Shown: positions 1-9,577 of the stretch, in pieces
How the letters are laid out: each line of letters opens with the position of its first letter
How positions within the stretch are numbered: the first letter of the stretch is position 1
Assembly (NCBI GenBank): GCA_025055795.1
Contig: JANWVV010000003.1
Coordinates: 1 to 64,000, forward strand
DNA from: Gemmataceae bacterium
GTDB taxonomy: Bacteria; Planctomycetota; Planctomycetia; Gemmatales; Gemmataceae
Length of the DNA stretch: 64,000 bases
Direction: 5' to 3'
Translations under genes and position numbers: made by a program
Notes under the pieces: model-generated
The model's database searches: none
What the model was told of the DNA's origin: nothing
What the model saw: the letters and a program-made list of their open reading frames with translations, nothing else

Positions 1-240
1 CGGCGGACGCGACAACCGACCGGCTACCCACTGGTTCTACCGCTGCAACCGCGTCGGCGGCCAAAGGTCGCTGAGGAAGTTGCAGCGTGATCGCCGTTCT
101 GGCTAGGGCACACAGAGCGAATAGCCAATCAGTGTTATCGGCAGGTGACCGATGAACATTTTGTGCAAGCGATTAAAGAGCGGACCGACGCGAAATCCGA
201 CGTTGCAGAATTGGACATGGAGAAGCAAATAGTGGTCTGA
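1..240 (+). pseudogene. decayed C-terminus of a tyrosine site-specific integrase
   Basis: In the frame that ends with TGA at 238-240, the translated stretch reads FWLGHTERIANQCYRQVTDE followed by HF. This closely resembles the C-terminal end of planctomycete phage-type integrases (WLGNS...HYLQVTDEHF), where the Tyr of that block is the catalytic nucleophile. The same frame holds a TGA at 88-90, and before it RRTRQ at the very start of the window, which would fit the RxTR box of the same family, although the sequence between is not recognisable. I infer a degraded integrase cut by the window edge. It could instead be a short intact tail with a chance stop upstream. Confidence 0.5.
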
Positions 241-638
241 AGTGACACATGAGGTTGGCAGCACGGAGGATACGTGCGAAATACCCAGAAAACAAGGGAT
301 TTAGTAGAGCAGAAGGCATCTCCAATTGACAAGTAGCTAATAGAACAGACGGCATGTCTAAATTGAAATGTCATAACCTATCCGACTCTCACACAAAACA
401 ACGGCGTGGTGAATCTATTTGGCATTTGACAACTTTGAGTAAAGAAGTGGTTTATTGAAGCTACTGGGGGTTCTCGTCGACGCAGCTGAGGAGTTTTCCC
501 TGGTCTTGTTTGTGCATGCTAACGGCTCGCGGGCGACAACTGCCACATAGGATAATCAGAGGGGCGTGGGAGCCTCATAGGACAACTTGGGGAGTTTCCA
601 GCGTCCCGTCAGAGCAACTCTGGGCGATAGGAGCCATG
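241..638. other. intergenic region, no gene seen
   Basis: About 400 bases between the integrase remnant and the next gene. It is noticeably more AT-rich than the coding DNA after it. No recognisable promoter hexamer pair, hairpin or RNA gene was found. Confidence 0.4.
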
Positions 639-3464
639 ATGGGGCAGCGGCAATTGCATCTGTTGTCGGCCATGCGGTTACCAACCTCCTATCCGCTCCA
701 ACTGGAAGCGGAGGAGGTAGCAGCCTGGTTGAACGGCTACATAGTGTTATGGCATCCGGCTGCGTTGTGGGGTGCCTGTCAACCGCCACAGGTCTCGAAT
801 TCGTATGATCACGATCTACCGACGCCGGGGTACGTCTATGGCATACCACGGGGGCCACAACTGTTTCAGCCGGCGGATTGGCGGCAGCGAGTAGAAGCCG
901 CCCCAGCCTATGCTTTCGAAGCAACAGCCGATCGCAACCAAACCCAAACGCATTTACTGGCAGTATTGAGCACAGCCGGCACCCCTCCAGCCCTGCTACA
1001 GACACCAGACGAGTGGGTTCGCCTCTTCTACGGGCTGGGTTATGGCTATTTGCTACTCGACACCCTATACGAAGCATCGGATCATGTCCGTCTACTGGAT
1101 GGAGCTGCTTTCTGGCAGGACGTCACTGCGGCAGTACAAGCAGTGGAGCACCAGACTGATCCCCGTCCCATGTTGCGGTCGGCGGCGGAAAAACTATTAC
1201 AGGCCCGTGAACAGATTCACCCTCAGCGACTGGTGTGGCTTGAATGCATTCAACTGGAGCAGTGGCCTAGCGATCAACCGTGGCCAGCGGCATTCCAGGC
1301 CCGCTGGCCCGTGTGCCTGCTGACGACAGGAATCAGCTTAGAGCGTCTGGCCGAGGAAAATCCGGCGCAGTTCGCAGAGCTCCAGGCTGCTTTCCCTCCA
1401 AACCTGCCGGGCCACGTCGTTATAGCCTGCGGAGCTTATTGCGAAAGGGAGGACGCCTTTTTACCCGTAGAATCGCAATTGTGGAACCTGCGGGCGGCCC
1501 GGGAAACAGTCACCCGCCTGCTGGGAACCCCACCGCTCATCTACGCACGTCAGCGACCGGCTTACCACCCGCTATTGCCCAGCTACCTGCACCATATGGG
1601 CTATCAGCAAGCGATTCTCTGGCCACAAAGCGGAGCCACTCTGCCACGGTTGTACTCAACGGCCGTGCACTGGCCTGCCCCTGACGGCCATGCCGTCGAT
1701 GCCTTCTGCCGGGAGCCGCTGCCCACCCACGACCCGCTCACCTTTTTCAATCTGGTATATCACCTGTATCAAGCCTTGACCAACGATGCTGCCCCGACGA
1801 TCGCTCTGGTCCACCGCGGTCAGCCGCCTTTTGCTGCTTACCGCGACTGGCTGGCGCTGACCGAGTTGGCCCCTGTTTTCGGCGAGAGTATTTTTTTGCA
1901 TCGCTACTTCAGCGAAGTGGTCGCCGGTGACTACATAGGTCCCCAACCGGCCGATGAATTTTTTGTCGACGACCTGGATGAACGGGTCAGCCAGCAGAAA
2001 AGGGCTGATCCGGTCTCTGGTTTGGCCCAATTCTGGCGTTGGCGTCGCCGTCTGGACGCGGTGTTTGCCCTGGCAGCGTTACATCGCTCGGTCACCCCCC
2101 AGCCGAGTACCGGCGAAGACAAACTTCTGGCCGACCTGGAGGACCTGGAACGAGCCATCGAGTCCGCCGGACCGGATAAATCCACTCTGCAACAAGAGCA
2201 GTACCAGTTGGAATTGGGTCGGCTGCAGGAATGCTGGGCACGCCGTCTGGCGGAGCGGCTCCAGGCACGGGCCTTGGACCAGTCGCCGGGTTATCTGGTA
2301 TTCAATCCATGTAATTACACACGGCGCGTCGCGTTGGAACTACCAAACGTGGTAGCTCCCATCCCAGTCCAGGACCCCGTCAAGGCGGCTGAGTTTGTCG
2401 ACGGGTGGGCACGGGTGGTGGTAGAGGTTCCTCCCTTCGGCTATGCCTGGTTTCCCCAAGGAGTTCCCGGTACACCGCCCCCCAAGCCCCGTCTCATCCT
2501 GGCCGAAGGGTTAACCGTCCGCAACGAATTTTTCGAATGTGACATTGATTCGACCACAGGGGGCATTCGCTCGTTCCGCGACCTGCGACGCCGCCATACT
2601 CGTTTCGGACAGCAACTGATTTTCAACCCGGGTAGTCGCATGCTCGCTCGGGACATCAGTGTCACGCACAGCGGTGCCGCCTTGGGGGAAATTACCAGTA
2701 CGGGGGAGTTGCTCAACGAGCACGACGAGGTGCTCGCGGTGTTTCGGCAGCGCTTCCGGGCCTGGCTAGGGCGACCCGTGCTGGAAATTCAAATTACCTG
2801 GCTGGAGATAAAGCATCCGCCCAGCGGTTATCCCTGGCATGCTTATTACGGTGCCCGCTTTGGCTGGCGTGACGAACGGGCGGTGCTGTTTCGCGGTATC
2901 CACGGCCGTAATGAAGCCACTAGTGCTACCCGTCCCTGCAGCGGCGACTATCTGGAAATCCGCCTGGGTAGCGAACGCTCCTTTTTGTATACGGGCGGCC
3001 TGCCCTTCCTGCAGCGCCATCACGAGCGCATGGTCGATGTCATCCTGATCCCCGAAGGGGAGCAGGAGCGTACCTTCGAGCTGCTTTTGTCGACAGATCG
3101 GGACTATCCGATGGCGACGGCCCAAGGGTGGATTTCGCCGGCTCCGCTGATCTTGACTGATCGGGGGCCGCCCCCGTCCGGCCCCACTGGCTGGCTCATC
3201 CATGTCGACATGCCCAATTTGCTGGTGACCAGCCTTCGTCCTGTCGCTCCGGGGCCGGGTGCTGATCGAGCTATTGCCCTCCGCCTGCTGGAAACCTCCG
3301 GCTATGCCGGAACAGTCGAATGTCGCTTCGCCCGTGACCCTGCCCGAGCCTGCCGCATCGACGGTTTGGACCAGCCTCTCCAACCGCTGATCGTCTCCGG
3401 CGATGCCGTCCATGCCGATTACTCCGCCGATGAATTGTTCCGCCTCCTCATCGAGTGGGAGTAA
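639..3464 (+). CDS. glycoside hydrolase family 38-like protein
   Basis: Large soluble protein of about 941 residues. The C-terminal third has the look of alpha-mannosidase-type beta domains: YLVFNPCNYTRRVALELPN, then VRNEFFECDIDSTTGGIRSF, the usual 'new body surface carries an altered glycan' region of GH38-like proteins. The N-terminal half should be the catalytic barrel, but I cannot point to the GH38 nucleophile with certainty, so substrate is unknown. The open frame extends up to 510, yet AGGAG at 629-633 sits five bases before ATG 639 (ATG 636 is adjacent), so a start there is preferred. No signal peptide is seen. It stands alone, with no sugar transporter or kinase beside it. Confidence 0.75.
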   Translation: MGQRQLHLLSAMRLPTSYPLQLEAEEVAAWLNGYIVLWHPAALWGACQPPQVSNSYDHDLPTPGYVYGIPRGPQLFQPADWRQRVEAAPAYAFEATADRNQTQTHLLAVLSTAGTPPALLQTPDEWVRLFYGLGYGYLLLDTLYEASDHVRLLDGAAFWQDVTAAVQAVEHQTDPRPMLRSAAEKLLQAREQIHPQRLVWLECIQLEQWPSDQPWPAAFQARWPVCLLTTGISLERLAEENPAQFAELQAAFPPNLPGHVVIACGAYCEREDAFLPVESQLWNLRAARETVTRLLGTPPLIYARQRPAYHPLLPSYLHHMGYQQAILWPQSGATLPRLYSTAVHWPAPDGHAVDAFCREPLPTHDPLTFFNLVYHLYQALTNDAAPTIALVHRGQPPFAAYRDWLALTELAPVFGESIFLHRYFSEVVAGDYIGPQPADEFFVDDLDERVSQQKRADPVSGLAQFWRWRRRLDAVFALAALHRSVTPQPSTGEDKLLADLEDLERAIESAGPDKSTLQQEQYQLELGRLQECWARRLAERLQARALDQSPGYLVFNPCNYTRRVALELPNVVAPIPVQDPVKAAEFVDGWARVVVEVPPFGYAWFPQGVPGTPPPKPRLILAEGLTVRNEFFECDIDSTTGGIRSFRDLRRRHTRFGQQLIFNPGSRMLARDISVTHSGAALGEITSTGELLNEHDEVLAVFRQRFRAWLGRPVLEIQITWLEIKHPPSGYPWHAYYGARFGWRDERAVLFRGIHGRNEATSATRPCSGDYLEIRLGSERSFLYTGGLPFLQRHHERMVDVILIPEGEQERTFELLLSTDRDYPMATAQGWISPAPLILTDRGPPPSGPTGWLIHVDMPNLLVTSLRPVAPGPGADRAIALRLLETSGYAGTVECRFARDPARACRIDGLDQPLQPLIVSGDAVHADYSADELFRLLIEWE

Positions 3465-3594
3465 GCGATTTGGTCAGCGGCTAGCTAAACATTCTCCCAA
3501 GCCTGAGTGGATTTCAGATTGTTGCAAAAGGAGTTGACATTGGACGTTGTCGTTAGCCAGACGTTTTTGTACACAATGGCCGTTTGCTGAATTA

Positions 3595-3611
3595 ACAGTG
3601 GTAACCACTGT
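3595..3611. promoter_or_regulatory. perfect 17-bp palindrome, operator candidate
   Basis: ACAGTGG-TAA-CCACTGT is a perfect inverted repeat of 7-bp arms around a 3-base centre, 150 bases upstream of the cytochrome/WD40 start. Its size and symmetry suit a dimeric regulator rather than a terminator, since no T tract follows. No regulator gene lies next to it. Confidence 0.4.
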
Positions 3612-3760
3612 CGTGTATTTAAATGTTTTAAGCGTAATGGTTACTGATTGATTAATACTCAGGCAAACGGTAACGGCCTTTGTCTCGTCGGAAAATATGG
3701 GAATCCAGGTTGATGTGAAACCCCGCAGTGTTCGCAAGCAGTGGCGGGGAGGGATAAGTT

Positions 3761-6457
3761 ATGGCTGAAGTTCGATTGAATGGGTGGTTGGCCTCGTTAG
3801 TCGCCAGCATTATGATCAGCTGGATCGCTCCCTGCAAGGCAGCGGAACCTCCTGGCGGTGGGACGGAACAACAGCGATTAGCCGCTCAGGTGCAAGCAAT
3901 TCTGAAGACCCACTGTTACCGCTGTCACGGCCAGGACGGCGTGGTCGAAGGAGGGGTCAACTACATTATCGATTTAGGTAAACTGGTAGCCCGAAAGAAA
4001 GTGATTGCGGGCAAGCCGGAGGAAAGCCGTCTATGGAGGCGGATGGAAGAGGGAACGATGCCGCCCCCGGACGAGCAGCCCCGACCTTCTGCCGAGGAAC
4101 TCGCCACTGTTCGTCGCTGGATCACCCTGGGAGCCCCCCTGCCAGAGGCCTCCACCTCGACACACCGCAAGACGATCACCACGGCTGATGTACACCAGAT
4201 GATCCTGAACGATCTGGAACGGTTCGACCGCCGCTCCCGCCGATTCCAGCGTTTCTTTACCTTCCATCACTTGTACAACGCCGGTTTGTCACAAGATGAA
4301 TTACAGACTTATCGCAACGCGCTGAACAAACTGGTCAACAGTCTGTCCTGGGGGTCGAAGATCATCAATCCCGTCCCACTTGACGAGGCTAAAACAGTCT
4401 TCCGCATCGATCTGCGCTGGTATCAGTGGGACGCCACCATCTGGAACCGCATTCTCCAGGAATACCCCTACGGCATCCTGGAAGATACCACCGCGTCCCG
4501 TGTCATTAGTGCCTACACGTTAGCCCGAATGCCTCTCATCCGTGGCGACTGGTTCGTGGCCACTGCTAGCCGGGCCCCCTTGTACTATGACGTTTTGCAG
4601 ATCCCTGCCAGCCTGACCGAGTTGGAACGCCTGATTCGCGTAGATGCGGCCCGTAATATCCAGCAAGAGCGTGTCATTCGCGTCGCTTTCAACGGCTCGG
4701 GGGTCTCCCGCTTCAATCGCATTCTGGAGCGTCACGATGCCGCTCACGGTATGTACTGGCGTACTTACGACTTCGATGAGCCACCTGCCAATCTGGCCAA
4801 TCGTCTGGAGGGCAACCTGGTGCCGGACCCCCGCAACGTGTTTGCTTTCCCGCTAGGCCCCGCTGGATTGGCTGAAAATCCTTTCCGCCATGCAGGGGGT
4901 GAGGCCATCTTCACCTTGCCCAACGGCTTGCATGCTTTCTTCATCGCCAATGGCAACAATGCTCGCTTGGACAAAGCACCGATCAACATAGTGAGCGACC
5001 CGCGGCGTCCTGATCGGGCTGTGGAAGCGGGTGTCTCCTGCATGTCGTGCCACGTGACTGGCATTATGCCCAAGGCCGACCAAATGCGGGATCACTTGGA
5101 AAAAAATCCCGGGGCATTCAGCCGTCGCGAGGCCGAACTGATTCGTGCCCTGTATCCGGGTAAGGAAGCAGCCTTGAAGGTCATGGAAGAAGACATCAAG
5201 CGCTTTGCCGAGGCGGTGGCACAAACGGGAGCCCGGGTCTCACGGCAGGAGGCCGTCAGTACCGTTACCTTGAAGTACGAAGCTGACCTGGACATTGAGC
5301 AGGCGGCCGCCGAGGTGGGCCTGAGTGTGCCTCAGTTCCGGGAGGCTATTATCCGGTCGGAGGTGTTGCGGCGCCATTGCGGCAGTTTGCTGCCTGCCGG
5401 CGGTACAATCACTCGCCAACTATGGGTCCAAGCCTTTGGCGACCTGATTCGCGAACTTCAACTAGGCACTTTGTTCGTCGCTAGCCTGAACGGGCCGACC
5501 AACGAGGACAACACCGGTGAACTGGATCCGTTGGAGTCCCTGGCCGGCACGGCCCACCAGATCCTGTTCCGTCCGGACGGCCGGCAGGCGGTGGTTGCCG
5601 CTGCAGATCGCTCAGTGCGGTTGTGGGACGTGACAGGCCAGCGCGATCTGAAGCGGCTGGTCGGTCACACCGCCAGCGTCTGGAGCGTCGCATTGTCCCC
5701 CGACGGTAAAATGGCCCTGAGTGGTGGCATGGATGGTGTGGCCCGCCTGTGGGACCTGACCAGTGGCTCGGAACTACAGCGTTATACAGAACACATTAGC
5801 CTGGTGAGTGCGGTCGCTATCCATGGCAATCAACGCTGGGCGTACAGTGGCAGCTATGATGGCGTGCTGGCGGCCTGGCGAACCCGCGATGGCACGGAAC
5901 TATGGCGGCGTGAAGGCTTGGGCTACGTCACTGCCCTGGCCATTGATCCCACCGGCGAGTGGCTGCTGGTAGCCGCCGGTCGCCAGTTACTGATACTGGA
6001 TGCCCAGACCGGTGAAGAACGACGCCGGCATGGTCCCTTCCCTTACTCGTTGTGCAGTCTGGCTATCAGTCCGGATGGACAGTGGTACGCTGCTGGGAGC
6101 GACGACGGTAGCATCCGCTTATGGAAACGGGGCGACTTGCAAGCCCGTCTGACGCTCACAGGGCATAGCGGTCCGGCTCGGGCCTTGGCCATTAAGGAAG
6201 GGGGCCGCTGGTTGCTCTCCGGCGGTGTCGACCGGACCGTCCGGCTATGGGACACGGTCCGGCCGCAACAACCGCAAGTGGCATTATGGACGCAGCATCG
6301 GGCACCCATCAGTGGTGTCGCCTTCTTGAACAACGACACCCAAGCGATCTCGGGCGATCAGACCCTTACCATTCGTCTGTGGCGTATCGACAAGCATCTG
6401 GCCACCCCGGCTGCGACATCGGCTCCGCCTGACAAAATCCCGATCCTCCGAGATTAG
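3761..6457 (+). CDS. planctomycete c-type cytochrome with C-terminal WD40 propeller
   Basis: Exported protein of 898 residues. An N-terminal signal peptide (about residues 1-28, ending near PCKA-AEP) is followed by a planctomycete cytochrome domain with heme motif CYRCH at 52-56. A second CxxCH (CMSCH) lies at about 427-431, and seven WD40 repeats, each ending in RLWD-like residues, occupy about 595-885, enough for one closed propeller. Family members of this architecture (PSCyt1-type) are abundant in planctomycetes and their redox partners are unknown. I infer a periplasmic electron-transfer or heme-containing scaffold. GGAGG lies eight bases before the ATG. A palindrome sits upstream and a weak terminator downstream, so it is probably monocistronic. 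Confidence 0.85.
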   Translation: MAEVRLNGWLASLVASIMISWIAPCKAAEPPGGGTEQQRLAAQVQAILKTHCYRCHGQDGVVEGGVNYIIDLGKLVARKKVIAGKPEESRLWRRMEEGTMPPPDEQPRPSAEELATVRRWITLGAPLPEASTSTHRKTITTADVHQMILNDLERFDRRSRRFQRFFTFHHLYNAGLSQDELQTYRNALNKLVNSLSWGSKIINPVPLDEAKTVFRIDLRWYQWDATIWNRILQEYPYGILEDTTASRVISAYTLARMPLIRGDWFVATASRAPLYYDVLQIPASLTELERLIRVDAARNIQQERVIRVAFNGSGVSRFNRILERHDAAHGMYWRTYDFDEPPANLANRLEGNLVPDPRNVFAFPLGPAGLAENPFRHAGGEAIFTLPNGLHAFFIANGNNARLDKAPINIVSDPRRPDRAVEAGVSCMSCHVTGIMPKADQMRDHLEKNPGAFSRREAELIRALYPGKEAALKVMEEDIKRFAEAVAQTGARVSRQEAVSTVTLKYEADLDIEQAAAEVGLSVPQFREAIIRSEVLRRHCGSLLPAGGTITRQLWVQAFGDLIRELQLGTLFVASLNGPTNEDNTGELDPLESLAGTAHQILFRPDGRQAVVAAADRSVRLWDVTGQRDLKRLVGHTASVWSVALSPDGKMALSGGMDGVARLWDLTSGSELQRYTEHISLVSAVAIHGNQRWAYSGSYDGVLAAWRTRDGTELWRREGLGYVTALAIDPTGEWLLVAAGRQLLILDAQTGEERRRHGPFPYSLCSLAISPDGQWYAAGSDDGSIRLWKRGDLQARLTLTGHSGPARALAIKEGGRWLLSGGVDRTVRLWDTVRPQQPQVALWTQHRAPISGVAFLNNDTQAISGDQTLTIRLWRIDKHLATPAATSAPPDKIPILRD

Positions 6458-6546
6458 AAACGGGCAACCGCGGCCGGCCTCGGCTGGCACTGACGCGGCC
6501 ACTCTGCCAATGCCTCCCTGAATGCGACTGGGCTAATTTCTCGGTC

Positions 6547-6568
6547 AGCTCAGAGAGCTCGTTTTTTT
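6547..6568 (+). terminator. short rho-independent terminator candidate
   Basis: AGCTC-AGA-GAGCT forms a 5-bp stem with a 3-base loop, followed two bases later by seven T residues. It lies 90 bases after the cytochrome/WD40 stop. The stem is short, so strength is uncertain. Confidence 0.45.
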
Positions 6569-6754
6569 CAACCAGAGGCTTTTTCGAAGCCATAAAATAG
6601 ATGTTACAAATAGATGTGCGGCAAAAACCCACCCACGTTTTTCGCCATCCCCAGGTTATTCAGTCGTGTCAAACCAGGCTGCAAGTCAAGTTGTACATCG
6701 GACACGAAGGGCCGTTTGATTGACTGTACTAATCGTCCAAAAGGTACGAGTCGT

Positions 6755-6979
6755 TTAGCGGCGTTCCCATTCGAGGGTGGGCAGATTTTCGGGAAATGGG
6801 GGTGGCGGCGGCTGAGGTTCGGGCGGAGATTCGAGAACAGGGGGAGCCGTACGGGGATCTCCCCAGACCCCCCGGCCATCTCGTAACAGCGGATCATCGG
6901 CAAACGGTCTGCGGGCCCAGGCACAACCTGCGCCGGCGTACCAAACGACCAGTAAAAGCAATCCCCACCGGTAGCACAT
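6755..6979 (-). CDS. small proline-rich lipoprotein-like protein
   Basis: A 74-residue product beginning MCYRWGLLLLVVWYAGAGC, a hydrophobic export signal ending in a lipobox-like AGAGC. The mature part has RRPFADDPLLRDGRG and then a proline-rich run (PPEPQPPPPPFPEN). Short exported proteins of this make-up are common in Gemmata-like genomes, usually without known function. The frame continues upstream to a TTG at 7030, which has AGGA at a fair distance and would add 17 residues before the signal. The ATG at 6979 gives a cleaner signal peptide but no clear ribosome binding site. It is transcribed opposite to both neighbours. Confidence 0.5.
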   Translation of the reverse strand: MCYRWGLLLLVVWYAGAGCAWARRPFADDPLLRDGRGVWGDPRTAPPVLESPPEPQPPPPPFPENLPTLEWERR

Positions 6980-7459
6980 GGATGGATCTCGTATCTTGCC
7001 GTGTTGGTTGTTATCGGCAGCCTTGTACAAGCGGCATGAATCCTGAACCGCCCCCTTCCCTCCACCCGTCGCCCGACACCAGATGTTTGAAAATAATCAC
7101 GCAGTGTCCGATCCTAGCTGAGCGAGCCAATCTGCCCTGCAAACACACCATTTTGTTTGATTTCTGATGTTTGACTGTACAAATTGACTACGCATTTGAA
7201 AGTTGTGAGCTTGCCACGCTGGAATGATCGGAAATCGAATTGATTTATAGTTGACAACGAGCACGCGATCACTTCATGATAAGTAACGTGTGCCGCTGCA
7301 AGTTTGGCGTTGCTACTGCTGCCGTGCGCGTTGCGACTTGTATGCGCAAAATAAACGCAAAACATTTTTGGCAAGCTGGCTTGAAAGAACAGGGGTAAAC
7401 GCAATTTGACCCAAGCCTTGGCGTCGGAACAGCTGCGACAAACGAGGATTTCTGTAAAA
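6980..7459. other. AT-rich intergenic region before the helicase operon
   Basis: Divergent region between the small lipoprotein gene and the FGE-domain gene. Base composition becomes clearly more AT-rich here and stays so into the first 300 codons of the next gene. It holds the promoter candidate at 7251-7280. No other structure was recognised. Confidence 0.4.
7251..7280 (+). promoter_or_regulatory. sigma-70-like promoter candidate of the three-gene operon
   Basis: TTGACA at 7251-7256 is a perfect -35 hexamer. CATGAT at 7275-7280 with an 18-base spacer matches four of six -10 positions. It lies about 180 bases upstream of the likely start of the first operon gene. Confidence 0.35.
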
Positions 7460-9577
7460 ATGTCCAACACGCCCGTTCAGAATGATTCATCCATGGAACG
7501 ATACTATTTGTCCATGATTTGTTGGTTGCGGCGTTGGCGTTATCCCTGGTGCAACCAACATTTTGTGATCGATTTTGTTACTGCCTTGGTTATATTTATT
7601 GCTGCCTTTGTATTATCTACTATTTTTCCTATCACCACTGGAGTTCCTGAATCCCCAGCTGGCTATATGATAATTTTAATAACGTCATTTCTTATGTTAT
7701 CCATGGCAATCGGTTTTTATTTCGTTCGACGCGATCTTAAACTCGATGCAGATTACGAAAATCTACGAACGGCTCATCGCGGTCGCCTGCCCAAACTATT
7801 CGAGCAGATCAAGCAATTTCCCTGCACTGCCGTAGTTATTTTTGCTATTTTGAGCGGTCTTTGTATAGCAGCATGGGGATATGCGGGTTGGAAGCAAGCG
7901 ATACGCGCTAGTTTAGTACAATTAGTTGCTTTAATACAGCCACCTCTAGTTGTGTGGGAATGGTTTGTCGACAGGATAGATCCACCATGGCCTAGGTTGT
8001 TGAATTTGCTTGTCTCAGGCGTATATACTCTGGTTGTGTTAGCCCTTGTATCCGCCTGGTATCAACTGCATAGGCAAAGACAGAACTACGCCGCTAGTCT
8101 GATTAGCGAAGATGAGAGAGGCCCTGCCCCCTATGGATTCCGAATGGGTAACTCCTCGGTGGAGCATTGGCAGCCCGAGCCTCATGAACAAGTCCTGCTC
8201 ATGCAAGCCAATCGGATTGGAGCAGCATGTTTACCCTACATTTACGATGAACTTTACTGCCGTCAGGGACAACCCCTCGAAGCCGTTGCCAACCGCTGTC
8301 GAGGCGCCATAGCGGTTCTCCAGCGGATGTACACCGCGGACGGACAAACCTGCTGGCTGACTAAACCGAGGGAAAGTGACCTGATCGCTGATTGGCTCTC
8401 GCAACACCTGAACCGGTTGATCGAGGTGGAAAGGGAACAGAAAAATCCTAATACCGTGTATGACCATCGATTGGCAGAGGCAGTCAAGGCCCTAGCTGCC
8501 CTGATCGCCAGCAGCCAATCACTACCTCTGAGGCCATCGCTTACGTCACGCGGTGCATATCACGACCCCGAAAGAGCGAAAAAGTTCCGCGAAAACTTGC
8601 GCCATCTTTTTACTCAGGCTCCCAAGCGTCCGACTTTGCTGCTAGCTTGTTGTGACGCCGCCGAACAGTTAGGCACCCCCGAAGATCTGCAATTACTCGA
8701 CCAGCAAACCCGCCGTCTCGATGTTCAAGCCAACTTCAAAATTCAGGAAGTCGACCGGATTCTGGAAACGCGTGACCGTGTTTTGGCACGTGAGCCATTG
8801 CGCTCCGAGTTACTCAAAAAATCATTGGAACGGATCGAAAAATTAGGTCTGACCCGGCTAGCAGCGCCTGACAAGAATACGCTGTTGTTTAGTCGCCCTT
8901 CTGACGGAGCCGTCATGGCTCTGATACAAGGCGGATCGTTCATCCGCGGCGACAATCATTATGAGGAAAGCCAGCCCCAACGCCGCATACACCTGAACAG
9001 CTATTTGATTGATGTGGAACCGGTATCTCAGCAATCATTTACCCGATGGATCGAGCAGCAAGGGGCGATCATGCGTGTGGAACGGGGGTTTTTCCCCGTT
9101 CAGGGTCTGCCCGAAAACATACAGCACGAATCTCCCTATGCCCTGTACGTAACATGGTTTGCCGCCCAGGCCTATGCTCAATGGGCCATCAGCGGTGGGC
9201 ATTTGCCTACAGAGGCCCAATGGGAAAAAGCCGCCAGAGGAACCGCAGATACCAGACGCTACCCCTCCGGAGATACCTGGCGCGATGAGGCGACATCCCC
9301 TTTTGGAGTGCACATCTGCCACATCCTGGAATGGACACTCGACGCATACGATCGCTGGGCCTACCAGCACAACCCCGCAGTGTTCGACCCATTTATGCAG
9401 AGCACATCGCAAGCGGGCGATGAGGCATTGCGGGTCGTCCGCGGCCGACGGCCGGATACTCCTGTCGGCGATTATAGCCTGGTCAGACGACTAGGAATGG
9501 AACCTATCACTGGAGCCTTTACTGCCCCTGTTGGATTTCGCGTCGTTGTGGAGCTTGAACAGGAATCACCCCTATGA
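7460..9577 (+). CDS. four-pass membrane protein with C-terminal FGE-sulfatase-like domain
   Basis: About 705 residues. Four hydrophobic segments are visible near residues 36-57, 69-89, 123-143 and 181-201, followed by a long charged cytosolic region. A C-terminal SUMF1/formylglycine-generating-enzyme-like domain runs from about 485, with IQGGSFIRGDNHYEESQPQR, LPTEAQWEKAARG and LEWTLDAYDRWAY as landmarks. The usual GNVWEW block reads CHILEW. In this family such domains are often non-catalytic binding modules in conflict or signalling systems; which role applies here is inference. The last four bases overlap the helicase start (ATGA), so translation is coupled. The frame is open to a TTG at 7406; ATG 7460 was chosen, but neither start has a strong ribosome binding site. 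Confidence 0.75.
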   Translation: MSNTPVQNDSSMERYYLSMICWLRRWRYPWCNQHFVIDFVTALVIFIAAFVLSTIFPITTGVPESPAGYMIILITSFLMLSMAIGFYFVRRDLKLDADYENLRTAHRGRLPKLFEQIKQFPCTAVVIFAILSGLCIAAWGYAGWKQAIRASLVQLVALIQPPLVVWEWFVDRIDPPWPRLLNLLVSGVYTLVVLALVSAWYQLHRQRQNYAASLISEDERGPAPYGFRMGNSSVEHWQPEPHEQVLLMQANRIGAACLPYIYDELYCRQGQPLEAVANRCRGAIAVLQRMYTADGQTCWLTKPRESDLIADWLSQHLNRLIEVEREQKNPNTVYDHRLAEAVKALAALIASSQSLPLRPSLTSRGAYHDPERAKKFRENLRHLFTQAPKRPTLLLACCDAAEQLGTPEDLQLLDQQTRRLDVQANFKIQEVDRILETRDRVLAREPLRSELLKKSLERIEKLGLTRLAAPDKNTLLFSRPSDGAVMALIQGGSFIRGDNHYEESQPQRRIHLNSYLIDVEPVSQQSFTRWIEQQGAIMRVERGFFPVQGLPENIQHESPYALYVTWFAAQAYAQWAISGGHLPTEAQWEKAARGTADTRRYPSGDTWRDEATSPFGVHICHILEWTLDAYDRWAYQHNPAVFDPFMQSTSQAGDEALRVVRGRRPDTPVGDYSLVRRLGMEPITGAFTAPVGFRVVVELEQESPL

